Positions 36,944 to 43,175 of a stretch of 64,000 bases of DNA are shown here, in pieces. The position numbers and the translations under genes were made by a program. The notes beneath the pieces are model-generated. The model was given only the letters and a program-made list of their open reading frames with translations, had not been told where the DNA came from and searched no databases. Positions within the stretch are counted from its first letter, which is position 1; each line of letters starts with the position of its first letter. The stretch comes from Phocoena phocoena (Eukaryota > Chordata > Mammalia > Artiodactyla > Phocoenidae): assembly GCF_963924675.1 (NCBI RefSeq), contig NC_089219.1, positions 152,292,288 to 152,356,287 on the forward strand. Direction: 5' to 3'.

Positions 36944-38693
36944 CCGGGGAAAGCCACCCACTCTGTGCTGTCCCTGTTCGGCATCCTCTCTGATTCTCTC
37001 CTGATTCCCTATCCTGACAACTCTGCTCCCCCAAACACAGGTATCAGGATCTCGTGGAGGAAGGAGATTAGGGAGCTGAGACCGTGGAGGGGAAGCCATG
37101 CTGCCCTTCTTTGCACTGGGGTGCAGGAATCCAAAGCTGCATCCCCAGGGTAGGTGCGCAAAGACAGCCAAGAGCGGAGGCTCCTTCCTAGGGGGTGGGA
37201 AGAGCCATGGGATGTTCCGCTCCTGCCTCTGCGGTTGCTGGAGGTGGCAGACCAGGTCCCGTCTCCCTTAGCCTTCCTGCCTCTCTGGGTCTATGGACCG
37301 CGGAGGCTGCACATACTACTTACCTCAGATGATGGGGTCCCAGCACTGACTGACCCTGAGGGTGGGGAACGCGGAGGAGCCCGGGTACGTCCGCCACTCT
37401 CTCTGGGGTGGGTGTCTCCTGCCCCTTGCAGCCTGGGCTCCCCACCCCAGCAGCTCCTCCAGACCTGGGGGGCCCTGGCACTGGGAGCTAGGCCTGGAGC
37501 TGGGGGCCTGGGAGGCTGCCCTATTTCCCAGCAGCCTCACTGACTTGGATGCTGGGTTGGGAGGCGGTTAGGACATAATGAGAACATCTGAAACTATGCC
37601 AGTGGAGTCCTTCCCTGGTGAGACGAAAAATTTTAAATGTGCTGGTTGCAGCCTTGCAGGGGCTGTGGGGTGGGGGTGGGGGTGGGGTGGAGCCTGAGGT
37701 ATAGCTAGAACTCCAGAAGGACACCAGAGGGTGGGTACCCTTTCTCCCACGGAGATCTTTAAGGAAAAAAGAAGCGTCTATTGATCTGGGCTGAGGGTCA
37801 GGGCAGAGAGGCCAAGCAGCGGTTCCAGCAGGCCCCTCCGAGCAGCAGGCTGTTGGAAAGTTCCCCCAGCTCAGACAGCCCGGGGCTCCCATACCGCCTC
37901 CCTAGCCCACTCTCCAGAATCCAGCCAGCCTGGGCCTCTCGTGCTGCACTGCTCGGTTTTCCGTGCCCTCCTTTTCCTTCTGCCAAACGCCTTCCTCCCC
38001 TCTCCCCACTTGAAGCATCCCTGGCATGAGAACTTTTGCTTGGGTCCCTCTTGCCTTTTTCCTGGGTCACGCCCTGCTCTGCCTCATCTCTTCCCAGATC
38101 CCATTCCACATTTGGTCCATTTGCCAGGCTTCACTGTTGTCCTGAGGAACCCTCCCAGAGTTGTGTGGTCAGGGCACCCTAGAGCAGTACTATCCAATAG
38201 AACTTTCCGTGATGATGGAAATATTCTATAAACGGTGCTATCCAATACGGCTATGAGGCCTTGAAATGTGGCTAGTACAACTAAGCAACTAACTTTAAAT
38301 TTAATCTTGCAGCCTTAAGAGGCTGCAACTCTGGGCTGATGTCATGGAGATCTGGTTGTGCCATAGTCTCGCTGTGTGACCCAGGGCAAGTCCCTCACCC
38401 TCTCTGGATCATCTACAATACGACAAAGACTCGTTCCCTCTCCTCCTAATCTCAAAGGGAAAGTAAACTCCACAAACAGGAAACTTTTATAAGGAAATGG
38501 CCTCAAACTGAAGTGCCACAGCAGTGCAATCAATTATTTCTGTAGTCATCACTAACATAATAGCAATGATATAACGCTGTGATCATGCCTGCTAGGCTTC
38601 GGAGTCCAGACAAGCCCTCTTACCTGGAGTGGAGACAAGGGCCACAGCGGCCAGCATTAGCAAGTGTGATTTCCTCCTGGCAGGTGTCCCCAT
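19753..38693 (-). CDS. CNTN2: CNTN2 (contactin-2, TAG-1/axonin-1), complete coding region
   Basis: GPI-anchored neural adhesion molecule of the contactin family. It acts in axon guidance and fasciculation and, with CASPR2, in organising juxtaparanodes of myelinated axons. There are 22 coding exons, listed individually, all with intact GT-AG sites and no frame breaks. Lengths sum to 3123 nt, giving 1040 residues as in human. Order: signal peptide (about 1-28), six Ig C2-type domains (about 39-606), four fibronectin III domains (about 608-1008), and a GPI signal with the likely anchor at N1012. Ig Cys motifs DAGVYQC, DLGNYSC, DEGTYEC, DSGMYQC, DEGKYTC and GGKYTC are all present, and an RGD is at about 794-796. 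The start at 38693 has a strong CACCATGG context; an in-frame ATG lies three codons upstream. Confidence 0.97.
19863..20270 (-). other. CNTN2 intron 22
   Basis: 408 bp with the weak GTGCTG donor. It is open in frame with exon 22 down to 19963 (see findings). No repeat recognised. Confidence 0.85.
20271..20439 (-). CDS. CNTN2: CNTN2 exon 22 (FNIII-4 second half)
   Basis: Residues 949-1005: [20 protein letters not shown] to EVHIVRNGG, with [12 protein letters not shown]. Acceptor CCCACAG. The donor GTGCTG is weak (no consensus at +3 to +6) and the frame stays open for about 100 codons into the intron. Confidence 0.95.
20923..21035 (-). CDS. CNTN2: CNTN2 exon 21 (FNIII-4 first half)
   Basis: Residues 911-948: [19 protein letters not shown] to ESAVTGYK. 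Acceptor CTGGCAG, donor GTAAGG. Confidence 0.96.
21377..21563 (-). CDS. CNTN2: CNTN2 exon 20 (FNIII-3 second half)
   Basis: Residues 849-911: [18 protein letters not shown] to [10 protein letters not shown], with the FNIII motif [17 protein letters not shown]. Acceptor CCTTCAG, donor GTGAGT; phase 1 end. Confidence 0.96.
21564..22669 (-). other. CNTN2 intron 19
   Basis: 1.1 kb. I recognise no repeat or coding sequence. The other short introns between 20440 and 23676 (introns 17, 18, 20, 21; 316-483 bp) also hold nothing I recognise. Confidence 0.7.
22670..22782 (-). CDS. CNTN2: CNTN2 exon 19 (FNIII-3 first half)
   Basis: Residues 811-848: [18 protein letters not shown] to MNGILLGYE, with NVTWEPV. 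Acceptor TCCCCAG, donor GTGAGC. Confidence 0.96.
23126..23360 (-). CDS. CNTN2: CNTN2 exon 18 (rest of FNIII-2, RGD)
   Basis: Residues 733-811: [18 protein letters not shown] to [10 protein letters not shown], with VKIRSYN followed by H-RGD-G at 793-797. It is the longest coding exon (235 nt) and very GC-rich. Donor GTGGGC; phase 1 end. Confidence 0.96.
23677..23747 (-). CDS. CNTN2: CNTN2 exon 17 (FNIII-2 start)
   Basis: Residues 709-732: [20 protein letters not shown] to VNWT. At 71 nt, one of the two smallest coding segments. Acceptor CTGACAG, donor GTAAGC. Confidence 0.95.
23850..24098 (+). mobile_element. L1 ORF2 fragment
   Basis: Plus-strand translation gives [16 protein letters not shown], then after one stop [14 protein letters not shown], the hallmark sequence just before the L1 reverse-transcriptase domain. 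It is truncated at both ends, carries a stop, lies antisense to CNTN2 and cannot be functional. Confidence 0.9.
24138..24360 (+). repeat. MIR SINE
   Basis: Near full-length layout: 'gggctttggagtcaagcaga', 'ctctgccacttactagctga', 'ttaacctctctgagcctc', then the 3' part 'actccataaatgatcattat'. Confidence 0.8.
24690..24870 (-). repeat. MIR SINE
   Basis: 'cctgtgaggtaggcattaat' and 'acttgcctaaagtcacacag' match the reverse complement of MIR. Confidence 0.75.
25354..25378. repeat. (AC)n microsatellite
   Basis: Uninterrupted AC dinucleotides for about 25 bases, in CNTN2 intron 16. Confidence 0.95.
25819..25968 (-). CDS. CNTN2: CNTN2 exon 16 (FNIII-1 second half)
   Basis: Residues 659-709: [17 protein letters not shown] to SSNIRTKEA, with the FNIII signature YEFRVLASN. 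Acceptor TTGCAG, donor GTCAGA; phase 1 end. Confidence 0.96.
26452..26610 (-). CDS. CNTN2: CNTN2 exon 15 (FNIII-1 first half)
   Basis: Residues 606-659: the Gly/Pro-rich Ig-FN linker [11 protein letters not shown], then [16 protein letters not shown] to WKQVRT. Acceptor GGTGCAG, donor GTAAGT. Confidence 0.96.
27115..27235 (-). CDS. CNTN2: CNTN2 exon 14 (Ig6 second half)
   Basis: Residues 566-606: [15 protein letters not shown] to KEATVLVR, with HGGKYTC. Acceptor TGTGCAG, donor GTGATG; phase 1 end. Confidence 0.95.
27763..27938 (-). CDS. CNTN2: CNTN2 exon 13 (Ig6 first half)
   Basis: Residues 507-565: [17 protein letters not shown] to [13 protein letters not shown], with LTLQC and the sequon NLT. 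Acceptor TTGGCAG, donor GTAAGG. Confidence 0.96.
28183..28392 (+). mobile_element. CHR-type SINE in CNTN2 intron 12
   Basis: Starts 'gggcttccctggtggcacag', contains the body 'agcggctgggcccgtgagcc' and ends in an (AAAC)n tail. The flanks share a short direct repeat (aaactagg at both ends), as expected for L1-mediated insertion. It is antisense to CNTN2 and supports a cetacean-type genome. Confidence 0.9.
28488..28615 (-). CDS. CNTN2: CNTN2 exon 12 (Ig5 second half)
   Basis: Residues 464-507: [20 protein letters not shown] to NSTGILSVR, with DEGKYTC and sequons NIS and NST. Donor GTAAGG; phase 1 end. Confidence 0.96.
28753..28903 (-). CDS. CNTN2: CNTN2 exon 11 (Ig5 first half)
   Basis: Residues 414-464: [20 protein letters not shown] to [10 protein letters not shown], with PCQPRAAPK. 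Acceptor TTCCAG, donor GTACAA. Confidence 0.96.
29060..29675 (+). repeat. L2 LINE 3' end
   Basis: 'caggacctttgcacttacta', 'gaggtcttccctgacc' and the terminal 'ggttgaatgaatgaatga' follow the L2 3' consensus layout. Confidence 0.75.
29680..29775 (-). repeat. MIR fragment
   Basis: 'atgaggtaggtaccgttctg' plus 'ttttacagatgaggaaacag' match reverse MIR. Confidence 0.6.
29800..30010 (-). repeat. MIR SINE
   Basis: 'gcacctattatgtgatgggc', 'aagaaactgaaacacaaaga' and 'acttgccgaaggtcacacag' match reverse MIR. Confidence 0.7.
30273..30402 (-). CDS. CNTN2: CNTN2 exon 10 (Ig4 second half)
   Basis: Residues 371-414: [15 protein letters not shown] to ASAELAVQ, with DSGMYQC. It opens with Ala-Arg where I recall Asn-Arg in human. 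Donor GTAAGG; phase 1 end. Confidence 0.95.
30403..31380 (-). other. CNTN2 introns 8 and 9
   Basis: Intron 9 (30403-30843) and intron 8 (30981-31380) flank exon 9. A weak MIR-like segment may lie at about 30585-30705. Nothing else recognised. Confidence 0.6.
30844..30980 (-). CDS. CNTN2: CNTN2 exon 9 (Ig4 first half)
   Basis: Residues 325-370: [19 protein letters not shown] to [12 protein letters not shown], with the first Ig4 Cys in HWEC. Acceptor CCGCAG, donor GTAGGA. Confidence 0.96.
31381..31556 (-). CDS. CNTN2: CNTN2 exon 8 (Ig3 second half)
   Basis: Residues 266-325: [18 protein letters not shown] to VQGRIIVQ, with DEGTYEC. Acceptor TGACAG, donor GTACAG; ends in phase 1. Confidence 0.96.
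31557..32698 (-). other. CNTN2 intron 7
   Basis: 1.1 kb holding a MIR (32215-32430, minus) preceded by a short old-repeat piece with 'cagacatttattgagtacct' at about 32110. Confidence 0.7.
32215..32430 (-). repeat. MIR SINE
   Basis: 'gtgaggtaggtactattatt', 'aactgaggcacagagaggtt' and 'cccagccagcaagtgacaga' match reverse MIR closely. Confidence 0.78.
32699..32798 (-). CDS. CNTN2: CNTN2 exon 7 (Ig3 first half)
   Basis: Residues 233-266: [17 protein letters not shown] to [10 protein letters not shown]. Acceptor TCCCCAG, donor GTGAGT; ends in phase 2 inside the domain. Confidence 0.95.
33071..33280 (-). CDS. CNTN2: CNTN2 exon 6 (Ig2 second half)
   Basis: Residues 163-233: [18 protein letters not shown] to [10 protein letters not shown], with DLGNYSC and the NAS and NYS glycosylation sequons. 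Acceptor TTCCTAG, donor GTCAGG. Confidence 0.96.
33677..33772 (-). CDS. CNTN2: CNTN2 exon 5 (Ig2 first half)
   Basis: Residues 131-163: [14 protein letters not shown] to [11 protein letters not shown]. The acceptor is the CCAG before 'TCCTGCAGG'; using the inner CTGCAG instead would drop three codons and break similarity to the family. Confidence 0.92.
33934..34109 (-). CDS. CNTN2: CNTN2 exon 4 (Ig1 second half)
   Basis: Residues 72-131: [17 protein letters not shown] to SREAVLRFG, with the Ig motif DAGVYQC. Donor GTGAGC; ends in phase 1 at the domain border. Confidence 0.96.
34193..34337 (-). CDS. CNTN2: CNTN2 exon 3 (end of signal, Ig1 first half)
   Basis: Residues 24-72: [20 protein letters not shown] to [12 protein letters not shown], with the first Ig1 cysteine. 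Acceptor CTGCAG, donor GTGAGA. Confidence 0.95.
34404..34580. mobile_element. hAT-type DNA transposon fragment
   Basis: Begins 'cagcgctgtccaacagaact', followed by 'aaatatggctagtgcagctg' and an AT-rich 'attttatttaattataatta' core. I recall this layout from a MER/Charlie-type family; exact family not assigned. Confidence 0.6.
34608..34760 (+). repeat. Old mammalian interspersed repeat, class unsure
   Basis: 'attgagtacctgctgtatac', 'gtaagacacagtccctcttc' and 'gagcttgcgatccaggg' belong to a common repeat type also seen at 53700-53960 and 62625-63800. Confidence 0.5.
35800..36060. promoter_or_regulatory. Possible intronic regulatory element
   Basis: Non-repeat stretch with TAAT-type homeodomain sites ('cttaatcctaagttaatgat') and a POU-like 'gcatgcataat' at 35973-35983. 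Conservation cannot be checked from one sequence, so this is only a suggestion. Confidence 0.2.
36345..36520 (-). repeat. MIR SINE
   Basis: 'tgtgaaaactgagacttcga' and 'aacttgccccaagtcacaca' match reverse MIR. Confidence 0.6.
36570..36690. mobile_element. hAT (MER5-like) fragment
   Basis: 'gaatcagaatctctaggagt' and 'ggcccaggaatctagatttt' resemble the inner part of MER5/Charlie elements; the ends are missing. Confidence 0.5.
36887..36942. repeat. (TC)n(AC)n compound microsatellite
   Basis: About 26 bases of TC/CT repeat run directly into about 28 bases of AC repeat, in CNTN2 intron 2. Confidence 0.95.
37659..37690 (+). other. G-quadruplex-type tract
   Basis: Five G-runs of four or five with short loops (GGGG CTGT GGGG T GGGGG T GGGGG T GGGG) on the + strand, the template strand for CNTN2. 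Confidence 0.8.
38185..38305. mobile_element. hAT-type DNA transposon fragment
   Basis: Begins 'cagtactatccaatagaact', then 'gtgatgatggaaatattcta' and 'gaaatgtggctagtacaact'. Same family as the element at 34404. Confidence 0.6.
38624..38693 (-). CDS. CNTN2: CNTN2 exon 2 (start codon, signal peptide)
   Basis: Encodes residues 1-24: start MGTPARRK, then a hydrophobic signal core ([10 protein letters not shown]). Donor GTAAGAG; ends in phase 1. Candidate acceptors for its 5'UTR part place the exon edge at 38742 or 38768. Confidence 0.93.
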
Positions 38694-39829
38694 GGTGAGC
38701 ATTCCAGGCAGAAGTGGGGAGCGGAGGAGAGGAGCCTCAGCCCTGCACAGGGAGAGTCTGGCTGGAGGCTGAGAAGGACCTAGGGAGGCAGAAAGACGGG
38801 GGAGGACTCTGAGTTGAGGAGCGCCCCTCCCAGCTCCAGGTACATCTGGGTCGGCGATGCTTTTGCCTCAGCCTGGGGAGAGGCTGGAATTGCTCTCACC
38901 CTCCCCAGGGCCCCAGGGGAAGGGGCTTGGCCATTACCAAGGAACTCTTCCCAGGGCCGAGTGCCTCCTGCTGGCCCCCTGGGAGTCTGGCTCTGCCCTG
39001 TACCCTCACCCCACCTCCCGTGCAGCCAGCAGGGTGTTGCTCGGGGAGTGAAAGCAGTGACTAATTGGGAGGCAAGAAGCCAGCGCCTGCTCACCCGGTA
39101 ATAGCTCTCAGTGCGGGGCCAGAAGAGAGCACGGCCCGTGCCTGGGTTTGGGGAACTAGTAACATCTTCTAGGAATTGGGCCCGCTTTCCCCTGCCCCGC
39201 ACACAGCTGCCTGGGTTGGGGGTAATAAGCCCCTCTGGGAGCTGCAGCAAGTCTCTGGGAACCAGCCTGTTTTTCTACCAGTGAGGAGGAGTTTCATTGA
39301 TTCGTCCACACCCTCTCACCTGGACCCCAGGTAAGGCGCTTAGGTACTGTACATGATGGAGCCATAACCTTGGCCCCCTTAGTAAGGTTTCCCAACCAGT
39401 TGGGCTAGTGGGCCTGGACAGGCCTTCTGGGCCGAAAGAGTTAACGCAGCTCCTAGAGGAGCCTCCCTCTTGCCGAGATGAGCAGAGATTTGGTTAAATC
39501 CTGGAGCCCTGAAGAACTTGCTCCCTGGGGGGCACCGAGAGCAAATCAGAGCCCCCCTCCATCAGTCTGAGAGAGGGGGGCCTCATCCTGGGGGGAGAGC
39601 AGGTCCAGCCTTCCACCAACTCCCCATCTCCAGGCTGTCTTGCCCAGTTTGGGGTGGGGGGAGTGTGGAATCTCAGGGGCCTGCTTCTTGGTTATCAGAC
39701 TGAGTCTGGGTCCCTGGGCTCCCAGGCTACTGGGAGCCAGATCACCCTGCTGCAAATTCTGCCTCTCTGCCCTGCTACCTGCTTTGCAGAAAACTAAGAG
39801 CAGAAGGAGGGGATCTAAGGTTGAGGGAC

Positions 39830-39955
39830 AGAGCCCGGCTGGGGGCTCTTCCACTAATTGGCTGCAAGACCCATGCCATCTCTGTGCCTCAGCGTCCTCA
39901 TCCGTAAAATGGGTGCTCTCGAGCGTCTCTTCTGGCTCTGAGACTGTGATTCTCC
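39830..39955 (+). repeat. MIR fragment
   Basis: 'ctctgtgcctcagcgtcctc' plus 'catccgtaaaatggg' match the MIR core. Confidence 0.5.
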
Positions 39956-40640
39956 CAGAGAGTGCAGGGTGGCCGAAGGCCTGGGAACGCTGCCCCTGGG
40001 TGGGAGTGGGGAGGTGGAGATGGCAGGCTGCTGATGACCTGAGTCTGCCTCTAGGGCCAGTGCAGAGTCCGAAGACCGGTGCCAACTCAGGATCTCCCGG
40101 CCTCACTGCGGGCTCTATTCCCCAGGAAATAGAGGGCTCCCAAATGCCCTTAAACCTCAATATTGATCACCACCACCCGTTCCTGCCTTCCCAACAGCCA
40201 CAGCTGGCACCGAAGGAGCAGGCGGGGGGTGGGGGGAAGAGACGGGAGAAGTGGGCCCAGGGCCCGTCAGGGAGGATATAGGCCGAGAAGCTTGGTGTTC
40301 CGATTCGAGTGGCGGGAGTGGTGTTTAAACAGATGGCACTCCCTCCCCCGCCCCAACTCCAGCCTCATACCCACCTCCCTGTGTCAGGAAGGGGGCCAGG
40401 CGCCACCTCTCCACCTGTCCCTCCCTATCCTTGCCACTTTCAGTTCCAGGCTTGAACCCAGAGGTTCAGCACTTCCAGCCCGTCCAACACGCCCCCAGCA
40501 CCCTCAGTGCAGAATAGGTGTCACTTGTGTGTTGTACTTAACTGCTCGAGAACAGCTGTGATTGTGTGCCTCCATGTCACGTGCTCACACTCACACAGTG
40601 GGCTGACCAGTCTTCAGTGCTGCCCAAGGGCAACCCCAGG

Positions 40641-40676
<36 letters not shown>

Positions 40677-40756
40677 CTCATACTCCCTCTCACACACATT
40701 GTCTCTCACTCACACACTCCCTCCCTCTCATACACACATACACTCTCACACATGCT
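40641..40756. repeat. (CA)n tract with decayed CA/CT flank
   Basis: About 34 bases of pure CA repeat (40641-40674), followed by CA/CT-rich degenerate sequence. Confidence 0.9.
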
Positions 40757-40879
40757 CTCAGGTTACTGGGGTCAGCAGGGTGCTTAGCCATGGAAGGATC
40801 TAGAAGCAGGACCCTGGATGTCACACAAATGCAGGAAGCTGTCCTCATGATAGGGAGCCACTGGGAACCACAACGGGCG

Positions 40880-41045
40880 TTGGAATCGATGGACAGGAGT
40901 TGGTGACCTTGGCTTCATCTCCTAACAGTGTTGGGAGCTTGGACAAGTTCTCTCCCCTGGTGGACCTCAGTTTTCTCATCTGCACAGTGGAGATCGTAAC
41001 ACTTCCTTTGCAGAGCTGTTCTGAGTGTTGAGTGAGGTACAGAGT
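40880..41045 (+). repeat. MIR fragment
   Basis: 'ggacctcagttttctcatct' with 'gcacagtggagatcgtaaca' follows the MIR layout. Confidence 0.55.
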
Positions 41046-41514
41046 GCCCTGCAGAGGCAGTCTTGGGGCTGTTTGGACTTGCCTTCGGGTAGCGGTGCGG
41101 ATAGGGGCGTGGAGAGAAGAGGGGGCACCAGGCCCCCTCCCCACTTCAGCCAGAGCAACTCCACTTATACTTGCTTTATCTGCTGGACTTCACTCTGAGG
41201 TTGCCTTTACTCAAAGGTTTCCGCAGCTCTGAAGAGTCTGAAAACGCCCCTTTGGCACAGGTGTGCCCCGTCCGGAGTCTGGCACAGAGAAGGTGCTCAG
41301 TCATTGTTTGCTTCCTGCCCTTTGTCTGCCTGCCAGTCTTGAGAGCTCAGCGAGGGGGTAGGGTGTGGGCTCGGGGAGACAGGCACTTATCCTGAGTGTG
41401 TCCGAGCAAAACGGAAACAGACGGGCAGGGACCTGTGGCCGGGGCTGGAGACTCCAGGGGCGAGTCTGCTGCTGCCTGTCTGCTGTTGCCCACCAGCAGT
41501 GCTGGAGAGAGTGG

Positions 41515-41720
41515 GGTGGGTGTGCGTGTGTGCGTGTGTACGCATGTATGTGATGTTTGTGCGTATCTGTGTGTTCTGTCTCTATGTTCCTGTGTACATG
41601 TGTGGTCTGGTCTTGTGTCTCTGTGTATATGCATGTGTCTGTGTATGAGTATATCTGGTCTTTGTGTATTGAATATATGCCTCTGTGTGTGTGTGTGTAT
41701 CTGTGTGTCTGTGTCTTGTG
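41515..41720. repeat. Degenerate TG-rich simple sequence
   Basis: About 200 bases dominated by TG with CGTG and CTGT interruptions, ending in a purer (TG)n. Confidence 0.85.
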
Positions 41721-42984
41721 TCCCAGCCCTGCCTTGTTTCCCGGTGATCTACCAGGAGCCCTGCACCCTGGATCATTCACCTCCACCCCACAGTGGTCAG
41801 AATTATCTGTTATCTCTCTTACCATAAGTAATTACCATACATCATGGATAATACAATCCCTCTGTTCATCCTAAACTTCGATTTAATCCTGGACTTTTAT
41901 CAGTCACTTCTGGGCTCAAGGGCCCTGGGCACCCCCTGGGGCCTGAGACCTGCAGCCTCAGAGGAGACATGGGTCGGGGAGGGGCTGGTACCAGGAAGCA
42001 CCTAGGGTTGCCCTCGGGGAGCATTAGAGGCTGATCAACCCAATCAGATGTACATTGAGCCAAGCCCACTCCGTGCTAAGGCCTTGTGTGAACGCACATC
42101 CCCACCCCCCCAGAGCTTGGGTCAAAGGTTGGAGCTTACTTCCTCCCTGACACGAGGCAGTTGGCGTGCAGCCTTGCCCTGCGTCCATTCCCACTGCGTA
42201 TTTAACACCATGTGCCAGGCATTGTGCTAAGTGCTGGGGAGGCAGGAATAAAAACACCGCCTTTGCTGAGCTCCCTGCCCAGCTGAGTGCAGCAGGGGAT
42301 GGGCTCACGAGCTGCATGGGCCAGTCGTCTCCCCATACCATCTGCCCTGTGACACATTCTAGAATACCCAGGATGGAGGAGGCCTTTTTGTCAAGAGCAA
42401 GGCCGGCGTGGAGCTATGCCAGGCCTAGAGCTGGCCCTGTGGACCCTGAGCCAGCCAGGCCTGGCCCCGGCCAGCTGCCCTGGTGCAGGGGTGCAGGCAC
42501 AGGCTGGTACAGGCAGACACAGGCTGTCACCATCCAGGGCCGGTCCTGGGAGAACGTGGGGGGCTCATAGGCTGCTTGGGGTTCCGGGAGACCAGGGAGA
42601 GCTGGCCGAATTGCCGGGCCCAGGACACAAAGGGCCCGGAGGACAGCTGGGGATGGAAGGCTGTGAGCTGGACTCCAGGGTTTGCTGGCTGAGGGCCCTT
42701 GCACAGAGGCAGTCGGAAAATGAAAGACACACTCCACCCAAGTGCTTTCCCTTGGGGTACTGAGCTCCTGGCCCCAGGCCTGTCTCTCTTTCCCCCTGGA
42801 CAATGGAGAGTTGAGCAGCTTTGGGATGGCTGGTGGTAGGAAAAGAGGGAGTTTGGAGCCCATTTGAGGGCAGAGACTAAGTGACTTGTTGTAAGCTGAC
42901 AGGTATTATAGGAGCCCCTCGTGTCCCCACTGTGCTCCACCTAGCAGCACAGCACAGTGGGGTGGGCTCTTGCATTGACAGGCC

Positions 42985-43175
42985 TGACACTTACTAGCCA
43001 GTGTAACCTTAGTATAACTAACCAGCGTAACCCCAGTTATTACGTTCATTACTTAACCTCTCTGAGCCTCAGTCTCCATCTGCAAAATGGGGATGAGAGG
43101 GGTAGTACCCACCTCCCGGGACCCCTGTGAGGTCAGCACAATTCCTAGCCCATAGTAAGCGCTTGAGAAAGATCA
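42985..43175 (+). repeat. MIR SINE
   Basis: 'ctgacacttactagccagtg', 'acttaacctctctgagcctc' and 'tagcccatagtaagcgcttg' follow MIR order. Confidence 0.65.

Larger units (their letters stand above)
34338..38623 (-). other. CNTN2 intron 2
   Basis: 4.3 kb. It holds two related hAT fragments (34404-34580 and 38185-38305), an old repeat (34608-34760), a MIR plus a hAT piece (36345-36690), a compound microsatellite (36887-36942) and a G-rich tract (37659-37690). The non-repeat part at about 35800-36060 may contain regulatory sites. Confidence 0.8.

Noticed and set aside
40163..41827. Open frames rich in His-Thr or Cys-Val repeats
   Set aside because: They translate CA/TG simple repeats, not genes.
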